This document shows, piece by piece, positions 11,666 through 23,290 of a DNA stretch of 64,000 nucleotides. The notes under the pieces are model-generated. The model saw nothing but the letters and a program-made list of their open reading frames with translations. It searched no databases and was not told the DNA's origin. This DNA comes from Macrotis lagotis. Lineage: Eukaryota > Chordata > Mammalia > Peramelemorphia > Peramelidae. The stretch lies in contig NC_133665.1 of the NCBI RefSeq assembly GCF_037893015.1, positions 41,368,537 to 41,432,536 on the forward strand, written 5' to 3'. Every line of letters begins with the position of its first letter. Positions within the stretch are counted from its first letter, which is position 1. The position numbers and the translations under genes were made by a program.

Positions 11666-11850
11666 ATTCCCCATGATTTTCTTTTTTCTTTTTTTCTTAG
11701 ATTTTTGCAAGGTAAATGGCTTTCCCAAGGCCACACAGCTACGTAATTATTATGTGTTTGAGGTCGGATTTGAACTCGGGTGTTCCTGACTCCAGGGCCA
11801 GTGCTATATCTACTGCATAACCTAGCCTCCCCAATTCCCCATGATTTTCT
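11666..11850 (-). mobile_element. Short tRNA-derived SINE with 17-base TSD
   Basis: Antisense body at 11683-11833. The flanks 'attccccatgattttct' at 11666-11682 and 11834-11850 are identical. The SINE has an internal loss in the 'atggggttaagtgg' block (it reads 'aaatggctttcccaagg'). Confidence 0.95.
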
Positions 11851-12254
11851 AAGCAAACCATCAAATCATATGAAAATAAGGATAATTTTGGTTTCATTTT
11901 ATAAATGTTATCCAACCACCTGTCTTCTTTCTAGGAATGAATGCAGGGATGGGTTTCAGATCTATTGTTCTATTAAAAAAAGACCAAAGATTGTCTAGTC
12001 CTATGGGTAGCACTCTGGTCAACAGTGTTTCAGTATAATGAAATATTACTGAACTTTCAGGAATGACAGATGTAATATGCTGAATAATGTGAAAATGGAG
12101 ACTTTGCTTTAGTTGAATTTATTGGGAAATGTTGCCATTATACATAATATAAGTTCTCAATTATAGAAATATGCTTGATTAAAACCTAAATGAAGGCTAT
12201 ATTTTGTCAAATAATACAATCATATAGTGGTTGCTGATTTATTTTTGGTTTACT
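11851..12254. other. No recognised feature
   Basis: AT-rich; nothing assigned. Confidence 0.5.
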
Positions 12255-12410
12255 TGAGAATCAGTATGGTATAGAGTAGAGAACTGATTTCAGAGTCAGG
12301 AAGAACTTACTTCAAGTCCTAAAAACTGGTTAAGCGACCTTGGGAAGTCATTGAAACTCAGTACTTTGGGCAGCTCCCTATTATTGCAAATTGCAGAGCA
12401 ATAACTAATC
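12255..12410 (+). repeat. MIR-type SINE fragment
   Basis: 'gtatagagtagagaactgat', 'cagagtcaggaagaactt' and 'cgaccttgggaagtcattga' follow a tRNA-SINE head and MIR core. Strongly diverged. Confidence 0.55.
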
Positions 12411-12499
12411 TGCATTAGCAAAGGAAATTTTGAGATAAATTTTCCTATACTAATGAATGACAGGTCAAGTACAATAAAAATAAGACTATTCTAATTGTT

Positions 12500-13520
12500 A
12501 CCTAATATTGAAGTAGCCATATACCTCTAATATAAATTCAATAGTCAAAATTAGAGTTTTTCTGATTCATTGTTTTAATCTCATTGATAAGATCTTTTAA
12601 TTTTTTGTACTAAAGTTCACTAGCAATATTGGAATATAGTTCTTTCTCTGTTTATCTGATCCTTGTTTGAGGGGAAAGACCATATTTGTAATAAGAAAGC
12701 AGTTTGATAAAGTTTATCTTCTATTGAGAAAATTTTATTCAGCAGAAATATTAGGGGCCATTTAAATTTTAATAATGTCTGATTATACATACATTTGGAC
12801 ATTTGTTTTTTTCATTTGGTGGATCCTTTTTGACTTCTTCAATTTGACTCTCTGTGGTTGAGCTGCTTATAGTGTCTATTCCCTGATTTTTTTAAATTTA
12901 GGTATTTTTAATTTTGTACCTATTCATAATCTCCCTTAAATTCTCAGGCATTCAAGAATATGATTATAAAATAGCATTTTTTTATAAATTCTCTTTGTTT
13001 TTATTTGAATTCATCTTCTTATTTTTTTAAGTTTGAAATTTGGCTTTTATCTTTCTTTAATTGATTGAATTGCCAAATTGTTTGATTAATACTTTAATTT
13101 TTTAAAAGTTCTGTTTAATTAGTTTTATTTTTTGTGAAGCAAATGTTGCTAAGTGGAGTTGTTAATTCTTCCTTTCTACTTTGTTAAAACATTTTCAGAG
13201 AAAGACATTTTCATCAGAGTGCTGATTTAGATATATTCCATAAATTTTAGTATGCTGTATCATTAACATTTTCATTAAATCAATTATCTCAATGTTTCTA
13301 TGACTTTCAAGCCAATTCATTATGTAATATGTTGTTTATCTCTATTTTGTTCTATTTAGCTATAATTTACTAATATTTTCTTTATTGTGACTATTATTAC
13401 AATATAATATGCAAATAATACATTTAGTCATATATATTTATGATTTTTACATGAGTACTATATAAGGATATTATATAATGTTAAGGAAAATATATTCTCT
13501 AATATTCCTATTTATGAATC
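12500..13520 (-). repeat. Old L1 ORF2, antisense (tentative)
   Basis: T-rich sequence whose clearest match is 'ccataaattttagtatgctg' followed by 'attaacattttcattaaatc', as in antisense L1 ORF2. Boundaries are uncertain and the 5' half may be something else. Confidence 0.4.
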
Positions 13521-14439
13521 CTCATAGATCTTTCATCAAAAAGGTTAGGTCCAAGTTGTTCAGAAAGTTTCAACTAGAACCTTATCAAAAATATTATCCA
13601 TCTATTTATTCATTGAAATATACTATAGCATATTAAATAATATCATGCAAATGACTACCACCCTTGTACAGAAACTATGGTGAATCCAGTGAAATTCTTC
13701 ACAGATTGAAACAAATTTGAAAGCAAAATGTCATGTCACAAACTTATACATCATTTTTAGACATGGTAAAAGGACTTTGCCCAAAGTAAGAATCCATAAA
13801 ATGTTATATAGAGAAAGGTGACAGAAAATTAGGAGCAGTCCTGACTTAATAAAACTTCCCAACAAAACATTGAGAAGTGGATGAAAGGAAGCTTGATGAG
13901 ATACCCAACTAAGAAAAAATCATCCCAAGAATATTTAAAGATGAAATAAGAAGGAAGAAAATTTCCAAAGATTTCTATTTATAAAAATCAATTTTCCATC
14001 AAGGACAATGGACATAGAAGAAAAATAAGAAAGGAAAAAACAAATAGATTCAACAAGTAAACACAAAGGATTCTATGATGGAAATAACATGACTTTTAAG
14101 ATTCTGAGGTTGAATTGTATTTGAATGAGGAGAGAAAACATAAAAAAACCAAAGGCAATTTGAAAAAAAAGAGCATCACTAATTAATTACCATTCCCTAA
14201 TCCTTCTTTCATACCCACACCATTTTTTTTGTTGGAATAATTGGCACAAGAAAGCATCATTGATGAGAGCATTTTGGGAATCTGAAGTAAAGTGGTGGTT
14301 TCATTAATGGACAGATATGGAAAGATGTGAGGAAGCTTGATGAGCTACTGAACTACAAAAAAAACATCCCAAGATTATTTAAAGATGAAAAGAGAAGGAA
14401 GACACCAAACATAAAAATTGAAAGGGAGAAAGAGAATAA
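13521..14439. other. Unassigned, with an internal 71-base near-duplicate
   Basis: Segments 13887-13957 and 14331-14401 share 'ggaagcttgatgag' and 'tttaaagatgaaa', with about 85% similarity by eye. They lie 444 bases apart on the same strand. The unit is not one I recognise. Confidence 0.5.
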
Positions 14440-15600
14440 AAAGTTGAGGATGATTTTGATTTTGTGTATCTGGATAACAAAGGTTAGTAATATCTTTGGT
14501 AGATATATAGAAGTCAGAAAAGGGGATAGACAAGGAAAACGATAAAGGTTTCCATTTTGGACATGCGTTTGGGACATCTAGGTGAAGTCAATGTGGAGGT
14601 AAGAAGGGAATTATAAGATATGTAGAATTATGAGTCATCTGCTTAAAAATGACAGTTGAATCCAAGGGAGATGATAAAATCTCTAAGCCAATGAATGCAT
14701 GTAGAGAAATGAAGAGGATCCAGGACAGAATCTTGATATATATCGACAGATATAGAGCAAGAATGACAATTCAACAAAAACAACCTAAGAAGGAACAGTC
14801 AGACAAATGGGGACTGTGGTGCAATAGAAAGAGGAGGAGGATTATCAGAAACCTAAGGAGTATAGAACATCTAGAAAGGAGAGAGTAATCAAAATCATCA
14901 AACCCAAAAGAAGTTAAGAATTAAGAATTTGAAAGAGCAATTGGATAATGCAATGAAGACATCATATCATGTAGAAATCTTGGAGAGAGTAATTTTAGTG
15001 AAGAGGTAGATTTGGAAATCATAGTGTAAGAGACTGAGAAGTGAGTATTGTAGAGACAATGAGTATAGACAACTGAAAGCGAGGAGAGCTATAGCACAAT
15101 AGCATAAGGGGAAGTCAAGGTAAAGTGGTATTTTGTTTATACTGGTAGGTATTCAGATATGCTTTCAAACATTTTGGAAGAAGATAGTAGATAAAAAAAA
15201 ATTTGAGGACCAGAAAGAGCAAGGGGATGGTAGAAATAGCAAACTCATGCAGAAGATACTCAATTAAACAAGCTGGGCTGGTATCAAGGATACACATAGA
15301 GAGGATTGGCTTTGGCAAGGAGATGCACCTGATACATGGACAAAGGAGAAGAGAATGTGGTCAAGGATAAGGTAGCAAACTGGAAATAAGGGATATCCAA
15401 CAGATGTTCACAATTTTATTATTATAATATGAGGCAAGATCTTTTGTAAAGAGGAGAGTGAAGAGTTCATGAACTTGAACTAAGGGCAGCAGAGAAAGTT
15501 TGGAAGAGATACTGTAATCAATGTATGTAATTTGCCAGGGAAAAATTAAGTTTGTCATCTAAGCAATAAACTCTCAGGAGGAATAATCTAACATACATTT
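14440..15600 (-). repeat. L2 LINE, antisense, about 1.15 kb
   Basis: The longest L2 piece of the window. Clear antisense landmarks are 'tttccattttggacatgcg', 'gggacatctaggtgaagtc', 'attatgagtcatctgc' and 'agtatagacaactgaaag'. These correspond to the reverse-transcriptase region (the antisense of an LDLSAAFDT-type block lies in this part of L2). Heavily mutated. Confidence 0.65.
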
Positions 15601-16834
15601 TCGGAGGACTCATTCAACATGGTTGATGATCATATGGTATCTGCAACATGAGAACAGAAGCCAAAAAGGTAGGTAGTGGGAATAATCCAGATTTAGTGTT
15701 TGAAAAGGAATAAGAGATCATATATCCACAGGAGTCTTAGATAATTGAAGAACGAAAGCAGAATGTAACATTTATTCCTATCTTGTTAAATTCAATAGAG
15801 GTAAAATTTGCAGCTATACTCCCTGGGGCAAATGACAAGGCAAAAGCAAAGGGAACATATTACAAATCATGTTAAGAGCAAACATCATGACTTTTTTCCT
15901 CAAATCAACCCTGTAAATCATCATATGAAAGCCATACAACCAGCAGTTAATAAAAATCCAGTCAAGCAGGATAGAGAACCTGTTTTTTTTAATTTTGCTT
16001 TTGAAAGAGGATGTGTATTAAATTAGAGGTCCTCTAAATTTTGATTATCTGGGGAAAAGTTCCCATTACTTTGGACTAGTTAAAACTGAGATTTAACTCA
16101 TGGTTTTGTGGGGATTTTTATTTGCTCTTGTTTGTTTTTGGATATCCATTCTGCCACCCACTATATTAACTGTACTTCCAAATTTATTCTGATTCCCCTA
16201 ATTTCTGAACATGCAACTTATTATGAACCAAATAATTTATTAAAATGTTGAAAAGAACCTTGTAACAAATAGGAATAGTGTAACAAATAGAAACAGTGTA
16301 ACGAATAGGAAAGAATACTAAATTGATACTGAAGTAAAAAGACCTGGATTCAAATTCCATTTCTATCATTTAATATGTGACCTTCATTTTCATCTCTCCA
16401 TGTTTTTTGCTTGTTGTTTTCATCAGTAAAATATCAGTAGGGGTATAACCAAATCACTTCTAAGGTTCCTTTCAGTCTTAAAGTCAATTGGAGATGAGAA
16501 GAACTATATTTTATTATTGAGTAAGGGGAGAATTTCAAAGAGTGGTTATTTAGCCTTTATATAAAGAGCTACAGAGATAGGAGACTTACTACTTCTCAAA
16601 AAAAGTCCATTTTACTTCTGGAAAACTCTTTTCTAGTACTGTACAATAGAAATGTGAATCAATTAGATACAAGTCAGTTAATGACACTATTCTGAGTAGG
16701 AGTGGACCATGACAAAACATTAACTTAGCTAAGTAAATCTTTGGAATATTCAGTCTTCTACTTTTACATCCCTTTCTATTCCTTTAATAGCTCCTTGCTC
16801 CCCATTTCCCCCAAAATTTCAGAAAATGAATGTA
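15601..16834. other. Apparently unique sequence with a small tandem repeat
   Basis: No family recognised apart from an 18-base tandem at about 16260-16313: 'tgtaacaaataggaatag', 'tgtaacaaatagaaacag', then a third degraded unit. The frame at 15808-16026 has no recognisable domain. Confidence 0.5.
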
Positions 16835-17035
16835 TGAATGCTGGTCTTGAAATCAGGAAGACATGAACTGAAATCCTGCCTCAATACTTAATAGCAATAT
16901 GATCATGGGCATTTAAACTCTCTCAGATTTCAATTTCCTCATGGTTTTTGTGAGAATTAAAGGAGATAATAAATATAAAACATTTGATCAACCTTAAACC
17001 ATAATATAAATGTTAGCTACTATTATTATTAACTT
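16835..17035 (+). repeat. MIR SINE
   Basis: Head 'gctggtcttgaaatcaggaa', core 'caatttcctcatgg' and end 'aaatgttagctactatta' follow MIR in order. Confidence 0.75.
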
Positions 17036-17272
17036 CATATTCTTTCTTAGCAAAACCCATTCTTGGGAAAGAATCTGATATCCATTATTTATCATTTTAC
17101 ACCATAGTATGAAGTTAATTATGGTCTCTACAAGAAATTGTCTGTTTTTACAAACTGTGTAATGAAAATCTTTGTCTTTTCCTAAAATTTAAAATACCAG
17201 TAAGTTTCTAAGAAAATATCTGGGAGAAAGACAAAATGATTAATGCCAAAACTACCAAAATCACATCACTTA

Positions 17273-17453
17273 GAAAACATTATCCTGGGGCAGCTAGGTG
17301 GCACAGTGGATAGAGTACTGGCCCTGGAGTCAGGAGGACCTAGTTCAAATCTTTCCTCAGACACTAAATAATTGCCTAGTTGTGTAACCTCGGGCAAGTC
17401 ACTTAACCCCATTGTCTTAAAGAAAAAAAGAAAAATTAAGGAAAGCATTATCT
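17273..17453 (+). mobile_element. Short tRNA-derived SINE with TSD
   Basis: Body at 17286-17440 starts 'ggggcagctaggtggcacag', has 'ctggccctggagtcaggagg' and ends with an A-rich tail. Flanks 'gaaaacattatcc' (17273-17285) and 'gaaagcattatct' (17441-17453) form an imperfect 13-base TSD. Confidence 0.9.
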
Positions 17454-18059
17454 TTACCTCTAACACTATTTCATTTTTCATCTAATTGTTTCTTACTCCT
17501 TATAGCAACATATTTTGTTTACCTGAAGACTTTGGAATGCCCTTTGTACCTAAACTCATTTCCAAAATCAATCAAATATAAAAATTAGGATTGAAATAAG
17601 AAATTCAACTTAATCTATCTGAACTTTGTAAGTTCCATATAGACCTTTAAAACACACTGCCAAGGGAGTGATACTACCATTCCACTAAAGAAAAGTAAAA
17701 TGACAAAGTCATTTCTCTTTTTTCCCCCACATAGAAACTGGAGCCTAGGAGTGTTGACAGCTAAAAATCCTTTTTCTAATCCCAACTATTTCATTATGGT
17801 CCACTCAATGCCAAAGGGCAAGGAGACACTTCCTGGGAAAATACCATCTACATAGTCATAATTCCAGAGTTCAATGTCCTGATAAGAATGCTATGTCACA
17901 AGCCCAAAGTATGTTCTTTATTACATTAGAGACTTGTCTTCTTTTCTCTTCTTTTCTTTTCTGCTCCTTTTTTAAAAGTAAGTGATATATCTCCCTAGAA
18001 CAGTCTTACTAGAGGGAGTTCCTTTAGTTTTTTTCATTTATAAATATTTCTTTCAGTGT
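17454..18059. other. No recognised feature
   Basis: Nothing assigned over about 600 bases. Confidence 0.5.
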
Positions 18060-18800
18060 CCTGAAAACAAAGTGGATGAATATCAATTGGAGAATGGCTA
18101 TAAAACAACAGACACAACAACAATGGTTTATAAATCGAATGGAGTTTTATTGTGTAGATAGAAATGATGAATATGAAGACATCATTATTTCAAAGAGGAA
18201 CAAAGAGAGATGCTGACTCCTGTGTGACTTGGATTTAAATGATGCAGAGTTGCACAGTTGTTAGCTTCACTCTCTTTTCCAGATTCATCAAAGTCTGATG
18301 GCAAGATAAAAGTTTGTACAATACAACCAGAAATGGTCTGGTATGCAGTGAATGACCTTGTTGTCTTTCTGGTCTGACCAAGTTCTAAGCTCTCCACAAC
18401 ACCTACTTCAGTCACCTTCAAGGTCATTGGAACAAACTATTCTCTTCCACCGGGGTTAGTCTTCACATGCTTGGGGTATTATCCCCCCTAACTCATCTGA
18501 GGCCTGCCTTCAATCTGGTTTAGTCCACCTGCCAACATGGTTTATTAGGATGTGGCCACTGCAAATGCTACAGTTTCTTAGAGCCACAGGTGAGAGGTGT
18601 GTGCTAGATGGATACCAAAGGTGGATGGGGAGCCCTCACACCCAAGGTGCTAATTCTCCTTAAACAGCCCCATACACCCCGTCAGATGAGTTGTATCATC
18701 TGATGCAGAACAAAATAAGGAGAAACAAAGGAACAATTATGCAATAATTACAATAATCTAATTTTAATAGATCACTAAGAAAAAAAAACTGAACCCCGAG
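18060..18800 (+). mobile_element. L1 3' end, split by a 0.5-kb insertion
   Basis: Left half 18060-18178 ('gtggatgaatatcaattgga', 'aaatgatgaatatgaaga'). Right half from about 18688 ('gttgtatcatctgatgcaga', then 'aaaataaggagaaac'). Both match the same L1 3' region in order. Confidence 0.6.
18180..18688 (-). mobile_element. SINE-related element of about 508 bp
   Basis: The first 200 bases align with the antisense body of the long CORE-SINE: 'tgacttggatttaaatgatg', 'cttcactctcttttccagat', 'gtctgatggcaagataaaag'. The homology does not stop at the SINE head but runs on for another 300 bases ('ggtctgaccaagttctaagc', 'gtttagtccacctgcc', 'ggtgtgtgctagatgg', 'ccctcacacccaaggtgc'), which other SINE copies here lack. 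It interrupts an L1 3' end. It may be a known longer marsupial repeat; I cannot name it. Confidence 0.55.
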
Positions 18801-19455
18801 TATCTAAAAAACCCAGCAATGATTCAAAAGAAGAATTAAAAATGAAGGTCCATGAGAAAAGAATTAGGCCCTTGAAGAAAGAATTAAAAATCAATTGGAG
18901 CCTAAATAACATACTTAGAAATACTGGTCAAAGAGCAAAAAATAATAAAACATTTCATCAGAAAAAAATAACAGAAATGAGAAATATACTAAATCTTAAA
19001 GAATATTCCTAGCTGAAATATTTAGGAGAAGTTTTATAGCTCCAAATTATTTCATAAATGAATGAGAAAAAGAACAATTATTGAAATGGAAATGTAATTT
19101 TAAAATCTGAAAAATAAATTTAGAACTCAAATAATCACCAAAATAGAAAATATGAAAATTAAAAAATAAATAAAAATAAAAACAAAATAAAATTTGAACT
19201 GTCAAATCCAGGGTTTTTTAAAAATATTAATAAAGTTAATAAATAGATTGTATTTTTCAAGAGAAGAAAACAAAATAGAGTATCAAAATTTTTTTTTAAA
19301 TTCATAAGAATGAGAAGAAATAAAGGAAATCATCAGAAGCTGCTTGCCAAAATACATTCCAGCAAAACTGATTATTTAGAGAAAATGGATAAAATACTTA
19401 CAAACATTTAAAATAGGCAAGCACTGTAGGTGGCAGTAGTCACAGTAACAGAACA

Positions 19456-20258
19456 ATAGTTCTGATTAAGAAATTCCATGTGGTTTTACCATGTTCAAAT
19501 CAAGAATATCAGGTTGGACAACTTTACTCAGTGACAGATGACAGTAAAAATGAAACAGGAGGTGGAAAAGGCAGTAAAGTCTTAACAAATGAACCTTATG
19601 GGAAGGATGGAGAGAAGGAGCAGTATGCACACAAAACTTACCACTTAAAGAGTAAAGTTCCTGGGTTTTTAAGGATGATTGCCTCTGAGGGCTTTTTGGT
19701 ATTTCATGAGAAAACCCAGAATGCATATCACTACTGTAGAACAATTGTGGTGGATGACAATATGAAAGACAACCTCTTCATTAAAATTGAAAGCTGGCAC
19801 AAACCAAACCAGAGTTGAAAACAATAGAAAATATACATGATTTAGGCCCTAACACTTGGAAAGTGGATAATATTGTCAATGTCAATATTGAGGACAAATT
19901 TAAGCAAAATTAGCAGATCACAAAGTAGATGAAGACCCAGCATTATTGTAATTACTCAAAACCAAAAGAGGAACTCTGGAACCCAGTTGGAAGAAAGAAC
20001 TGGAAAATAATCAAAATTGTCCTCAAATGTGTGTCTACAAGTTGATAACCATCAAATTCAAGTGATGGGTGTGCAGAGGTAAAATAGAAAAATTAAAAAA
20101 AAAACACCCAACTTCCACTCCCAGCTCTTTTGTTGAATTGACAAGTAGATTGACTCCTGAAAGACATTTGAAAAATGGAAAATAGGTCTCAGAAAGAGCT
20201 AGAAGCTATGCATCAGAAGGGTTCCATTTAAGGCACATTAGCTGCTGAAGTTAGATGA
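19456..20258 (+). pseudogene. PITPNB: Processed pseudogene of phosphatidylinositol transfer protein beta
   Basis: The parent gene encodes a cytosolic/Golgi lipid carrier that exchanges phosphatidylinositol and phosphatidylcholine. The relic is intronless and collinear with the 271-residue protein over about 800 bases. The first frame reads [69 protein letters not shown] and [10 protein letters not shown]. Later blocks follow in order with stops and frameshifts: NTWKV, DEDPALL, KTKRG, WKKEL-like, [13 protein letters not shown], FHSQLFC and SQKELEAM. RMIA and LVFHEK fit beta better than alpha. The start codon is ATA at 19456, and stops occur from about 19816. No clean poly-A tail or TSD is visible. 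It sits inside an older L1 ORF2. Confidence 0.93.
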
Positions 20259-20427
20259 ATCTTCTGTTAGGTCAGAGGCTATATCAAGCTATTTATGTAA
20301 TCAAGGTAAAGTGAGGGGAACTAGTGCTGTCCATAACAAATTAGGAGGAATATGACTAGTAACTTGCAGTGTTAACTTTTCACAGCTATGTGTATGTGAA
20401 ATTGTATACACATATATCTCTACCTTA

Positions 20428-20470
<43 letters not shown>

Positions 20471-20880
20471 TATATATATATGTGGAGATATATATGTATA
20501 TATATACATATATATATATATACAACACATGAAGAGCTAGAGAAACTGATAATATAATTTTGCATATATGTACATGCATATATATTCCTAATTAAGGGAT
20601 TAGTATGGATTTTCCAGAGTACCATACCTACAGCAAAAATGCAAAGAAAAATATTTTCACTTTATATATACTTGAAACAGATTTTAATAATTATCAGAGA
20701 ACTGTCATTAATGGATGAATTAACTATAATATAATGTTAGATGTTTTATTTCATAGATGTCAAGTAATGAATAAATATATTTATACTTTTTTGTTACACT
20801 TTTAATGTATGTTAAGACTTTTTATTTTAGCCTCATGAGTAAATAGACTCCCAAAGCTAGGTAGCTAGTTCGACATAGAT
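20259..20880. other. Possible pseudogene 3'UTR with microsatellite
   Basis: Lies between the pseudogene stop and the resumed L1. It includes (TC)n at about 20432-20466 and (TA)n at about 20467-20522. The rest may be PITPNB 3'UTR or L1-derived; I cannot decide. The 92- and 66-codon minus frames here are repeat artefacts. Confidence 0.5.
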
Positions 20881-21460
20881 ATATAGACGAACAAATTTAG
20901 AAACAGACTAAAAATAGACTATTTAAATAACCCAACATCAGAAAGAGAAATTGGACATGTTATAAATGGATTCTAAACAACAAAAAGAATTCTAGCACTG
21001 GATAAATTTACTAGTGAATTATATAAAATGTTCAAAGAACAATTCTAAGATTACAGAAACTTTTCAGTAATAGAAAAAGAAGGAACTTTTCTATTCTCTT
21101 TCTATGAGGCAAATATGATCTTGATAACAAAGTCAAAGCAGAGAAAGAAAAATTATAGATCAATATCTTTAATGAAAATTTTAAAAATGGTTTTTTAAAT
21201 AAAATTTTAGCAAATAGGCAACATGTCAGAAAGGCTATATATTATGATCAGGCTGGATTTATACTAGGATTGCAGGGTTAGTTCATCATAAGGACATGAG
21301 ACATACTATAAGAAATCATGGTAAAATGAGTAATAAAAACATATAATTATATCGGTAGATTTTAAATTTTTGAAAAAATACAATATTCATTAGAAATACT
21401 ATGAAGCATAGGAATAATTCATATTCTATCTACCTAACATTAATACCAAATTTTATGTGT

Positions 21461-22129
21461 AATGGGAGAAATTTTTTGATATTTTATTTTATTTTTCCAG
21501 TTACTTGATATGAAAAATTTTAACATTCACCCACATGCATATTTATAAGCTATACTTATACACTTTCTTCCCCCTCCCTTCCCCCCACCTTTCAGCAGCA
21601 AACATTCTAGTGAACATTGTACATATACATTTGTGTTTAACATGTTTACATAATAGGGAAAAGTAAGGAAACCATGAGATATTATGGAAAAAAATGAGAA
21701 ATTTTAAAAAGCAAACAATGTTCATTCAGATTTTGTGTTTTTTTGTTTTTGTTTTCTTTTGTTTTATTTTTTTGCCTGGATGTGGATGGCATTGTCCATA
21801 CATTCTCCCAGGGTTGTCCTAGCTCTCTGAATTGCTGAGAGGAGCTGCATCCATCATAATTAAACAATTCACAATGCTATTGTTAATGTGTATAACATTC
21901 TCTGGGTTCTGTTCCCTTTGCTCAGCATTAATTTGTGTAATTCTTTCCATGCCACTTTAGAGTCTGACCATTCATGGTTTCTTATAGAACAGTAGTACTC
22001 CATAATATTCATATACTGTAATTTTATCAACCCTTCCCCAATTGATGGTCATCCTCTCAATTCTTTGCTACTACAAAAAGAGGTACTACAAATATTTTGG
22101 AACATTTTGACTTTTCACAATGGGAGAAA
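21461..22129 (-). mobile_element. L1 3' end, antisense, with 11-base TSD
   Basis: Antisense L1 3'UTR at 21472-22118 ('cccaattgatggtcatcc', 'tctctgaattgctgagagga', 'ctttgctcagcattaa'). The flanks 'aatgggagaaa' at 21461-21471 and 22119-22129 are identical. It is a 5'-truncated insertion into an older L1 ORF2. Confidence 0.9.
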
Positions 22130-22286
22130 AGTTAAAGGCTTCCCAATAAGATCAAGGATAAAGCAAGGATGGCCATTTTAACCATTTTTGTTTAACATAG
22201 CCCTAGAAATGCAATCAAGAACAATAAAAAAAGAAATAATAGAATAAGCATAGTTAAAGAGGAAACAAAATTGTTACTTTTTGTAG

Positions 22287-22467
22287 AGATTATGATTTGA
22301 GGGGCAGTTAAGGGCAAGTGGATAGAACACTGGCCCTGGAGTCAGGAGGACCTGAGTTCAAATATGGCCTCACTCACTTAATTGCCTGGCTGTCTGACCT
22401 TGGGCAAGTCACTTAACTCCATTGCCTTAAATAAATAAATATTTTTTTAAAAAAGAAGATATGATTT
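22287..22467 (+). mobile_element. Short tRNA-derived SINE inside L1 ORF2
   Basis: Body about 22300-22456: 'ggggcagttaagggcaagtg', 'ctggccctggagtcaggagg', 'cttaactccattgcctta' plus A/T tail. Flanks 'agattatgattt' and 'agatatgattt' form the TSD. Confidence 0.88.
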
Positions 22468-22690
22468 ATTTAGAAACCCTAAAGAGTCAACCAGAAAATT
22501 AATTGAAACAATAATTTTTTTAAATCATCAGTATTTTTGTACACTATGAACAAAATTCAGAAGAAAAATTTCATTTAAAATAACTACAGAAGGCACAAAA
22601 TATTTAAGATGATAATTGTCAAGATATACCTAGAAGCTATATGAATATGATATAAAACACTTTTTGCAGAAATAAAACCAATAGGACAAA

Positions 22691-23109
22691 AAACAAAGGA
22701 CACCCAAAGTTTGTTTGCACAAAAGACTCCCAGCTCCCTAAATGAATGCTTTCTTGCACCACTTAATACCACAGAAAATGACATTGACAGTGATTTTGAT
22801 AAGAAATGAAAGGTAACTGATGCAAACCATCTCTCAATCATCTGTGAGACCATTCCAAGTTGGAGCAAAGACCAAAATAGATTAAAGAAAGAAAGACTAA
22901 AATTGAGAATTTATGGCATATAATCAAAAGAGCTCCAACTTGACCTATTTAAATAAGCAACTGAAAACAGGAAATAGGATCATGAGATCAAAGATATAAA
23001 AACCACAAGAACTTTTTAAAATAGCTTTTACCAAAGCTAATACAGTCTCTGGCTAACTGAACTGAAATAACTGAAGAGGAGTCTGGAATAAGGTAAAAAT
23101 TAAGATCAC
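22691..23109. other. No recognised feature
   Basis: Nothing assigned between the L1 ORF2 relic and an L3-like piece. Confidence 0.5.
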
Positions 23110-23290
23110 AGTATTCTGTCCTGACAAAAATCACATCAGGAGTATGCTACCCAATTCTGAAACCACTTTTAAAGTATACATATTGAATTGTCCAAATGAG
23201 GACAAGCAGAATGTTTGTAGAATTTGAAATTATGCCATGTGGATTATTTGAAGGAAGAAGAAATGTTTAAACTAGGGGAAAGAAATGACC
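23110..23290 (+). repeat. L3/CR1-like LINE fragment
   Basis: 'tcacagtattctgtcctgac' and 'gaaattatgccatgtggatt' then 'ttgaaggaagaagaaatgtt' follow the CR1/L3 3' coding region in sense. Old. Confidence 0.5.

Larger units (their letters stand above)
18790..22690 (+). mobile_element. Old L1 ORF2 body, interrupted three times
   Basis: Decayed L1 ORF2 in sense order: linker region with LEKMDKILTNI near 19380-19410, then EREIG and TSELYKMFK around 20935-21035, then the reverse-transcriptase part around 21150-21470 ('ggctggatttatactaggat'), then GFPIRSRIKQG and PFLFNIALEMQSR around 22136-22215, then KISFKI...TKYLR around 22565-22610. It is interrupted by the PITPNB pseudogene region, an antisense L1 3' end (21472-22118) and a SINE (22300-22456). 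Multiple stops and frameshifts; no endonuclease domain seen. Confidence 0.75.

Noticed and set aside
19480..19818. 112-codon open frame as a possible small gene
   Set aside because: It is the 5' part of the PITPNB processed pseudogene with a lost start codon; homology continues past its stop in other frames.
20301..20625. Minus-strand frames with IYIYIY and RERERE
   Set aside because: They translate the (TA)n and (TC)n repeats.
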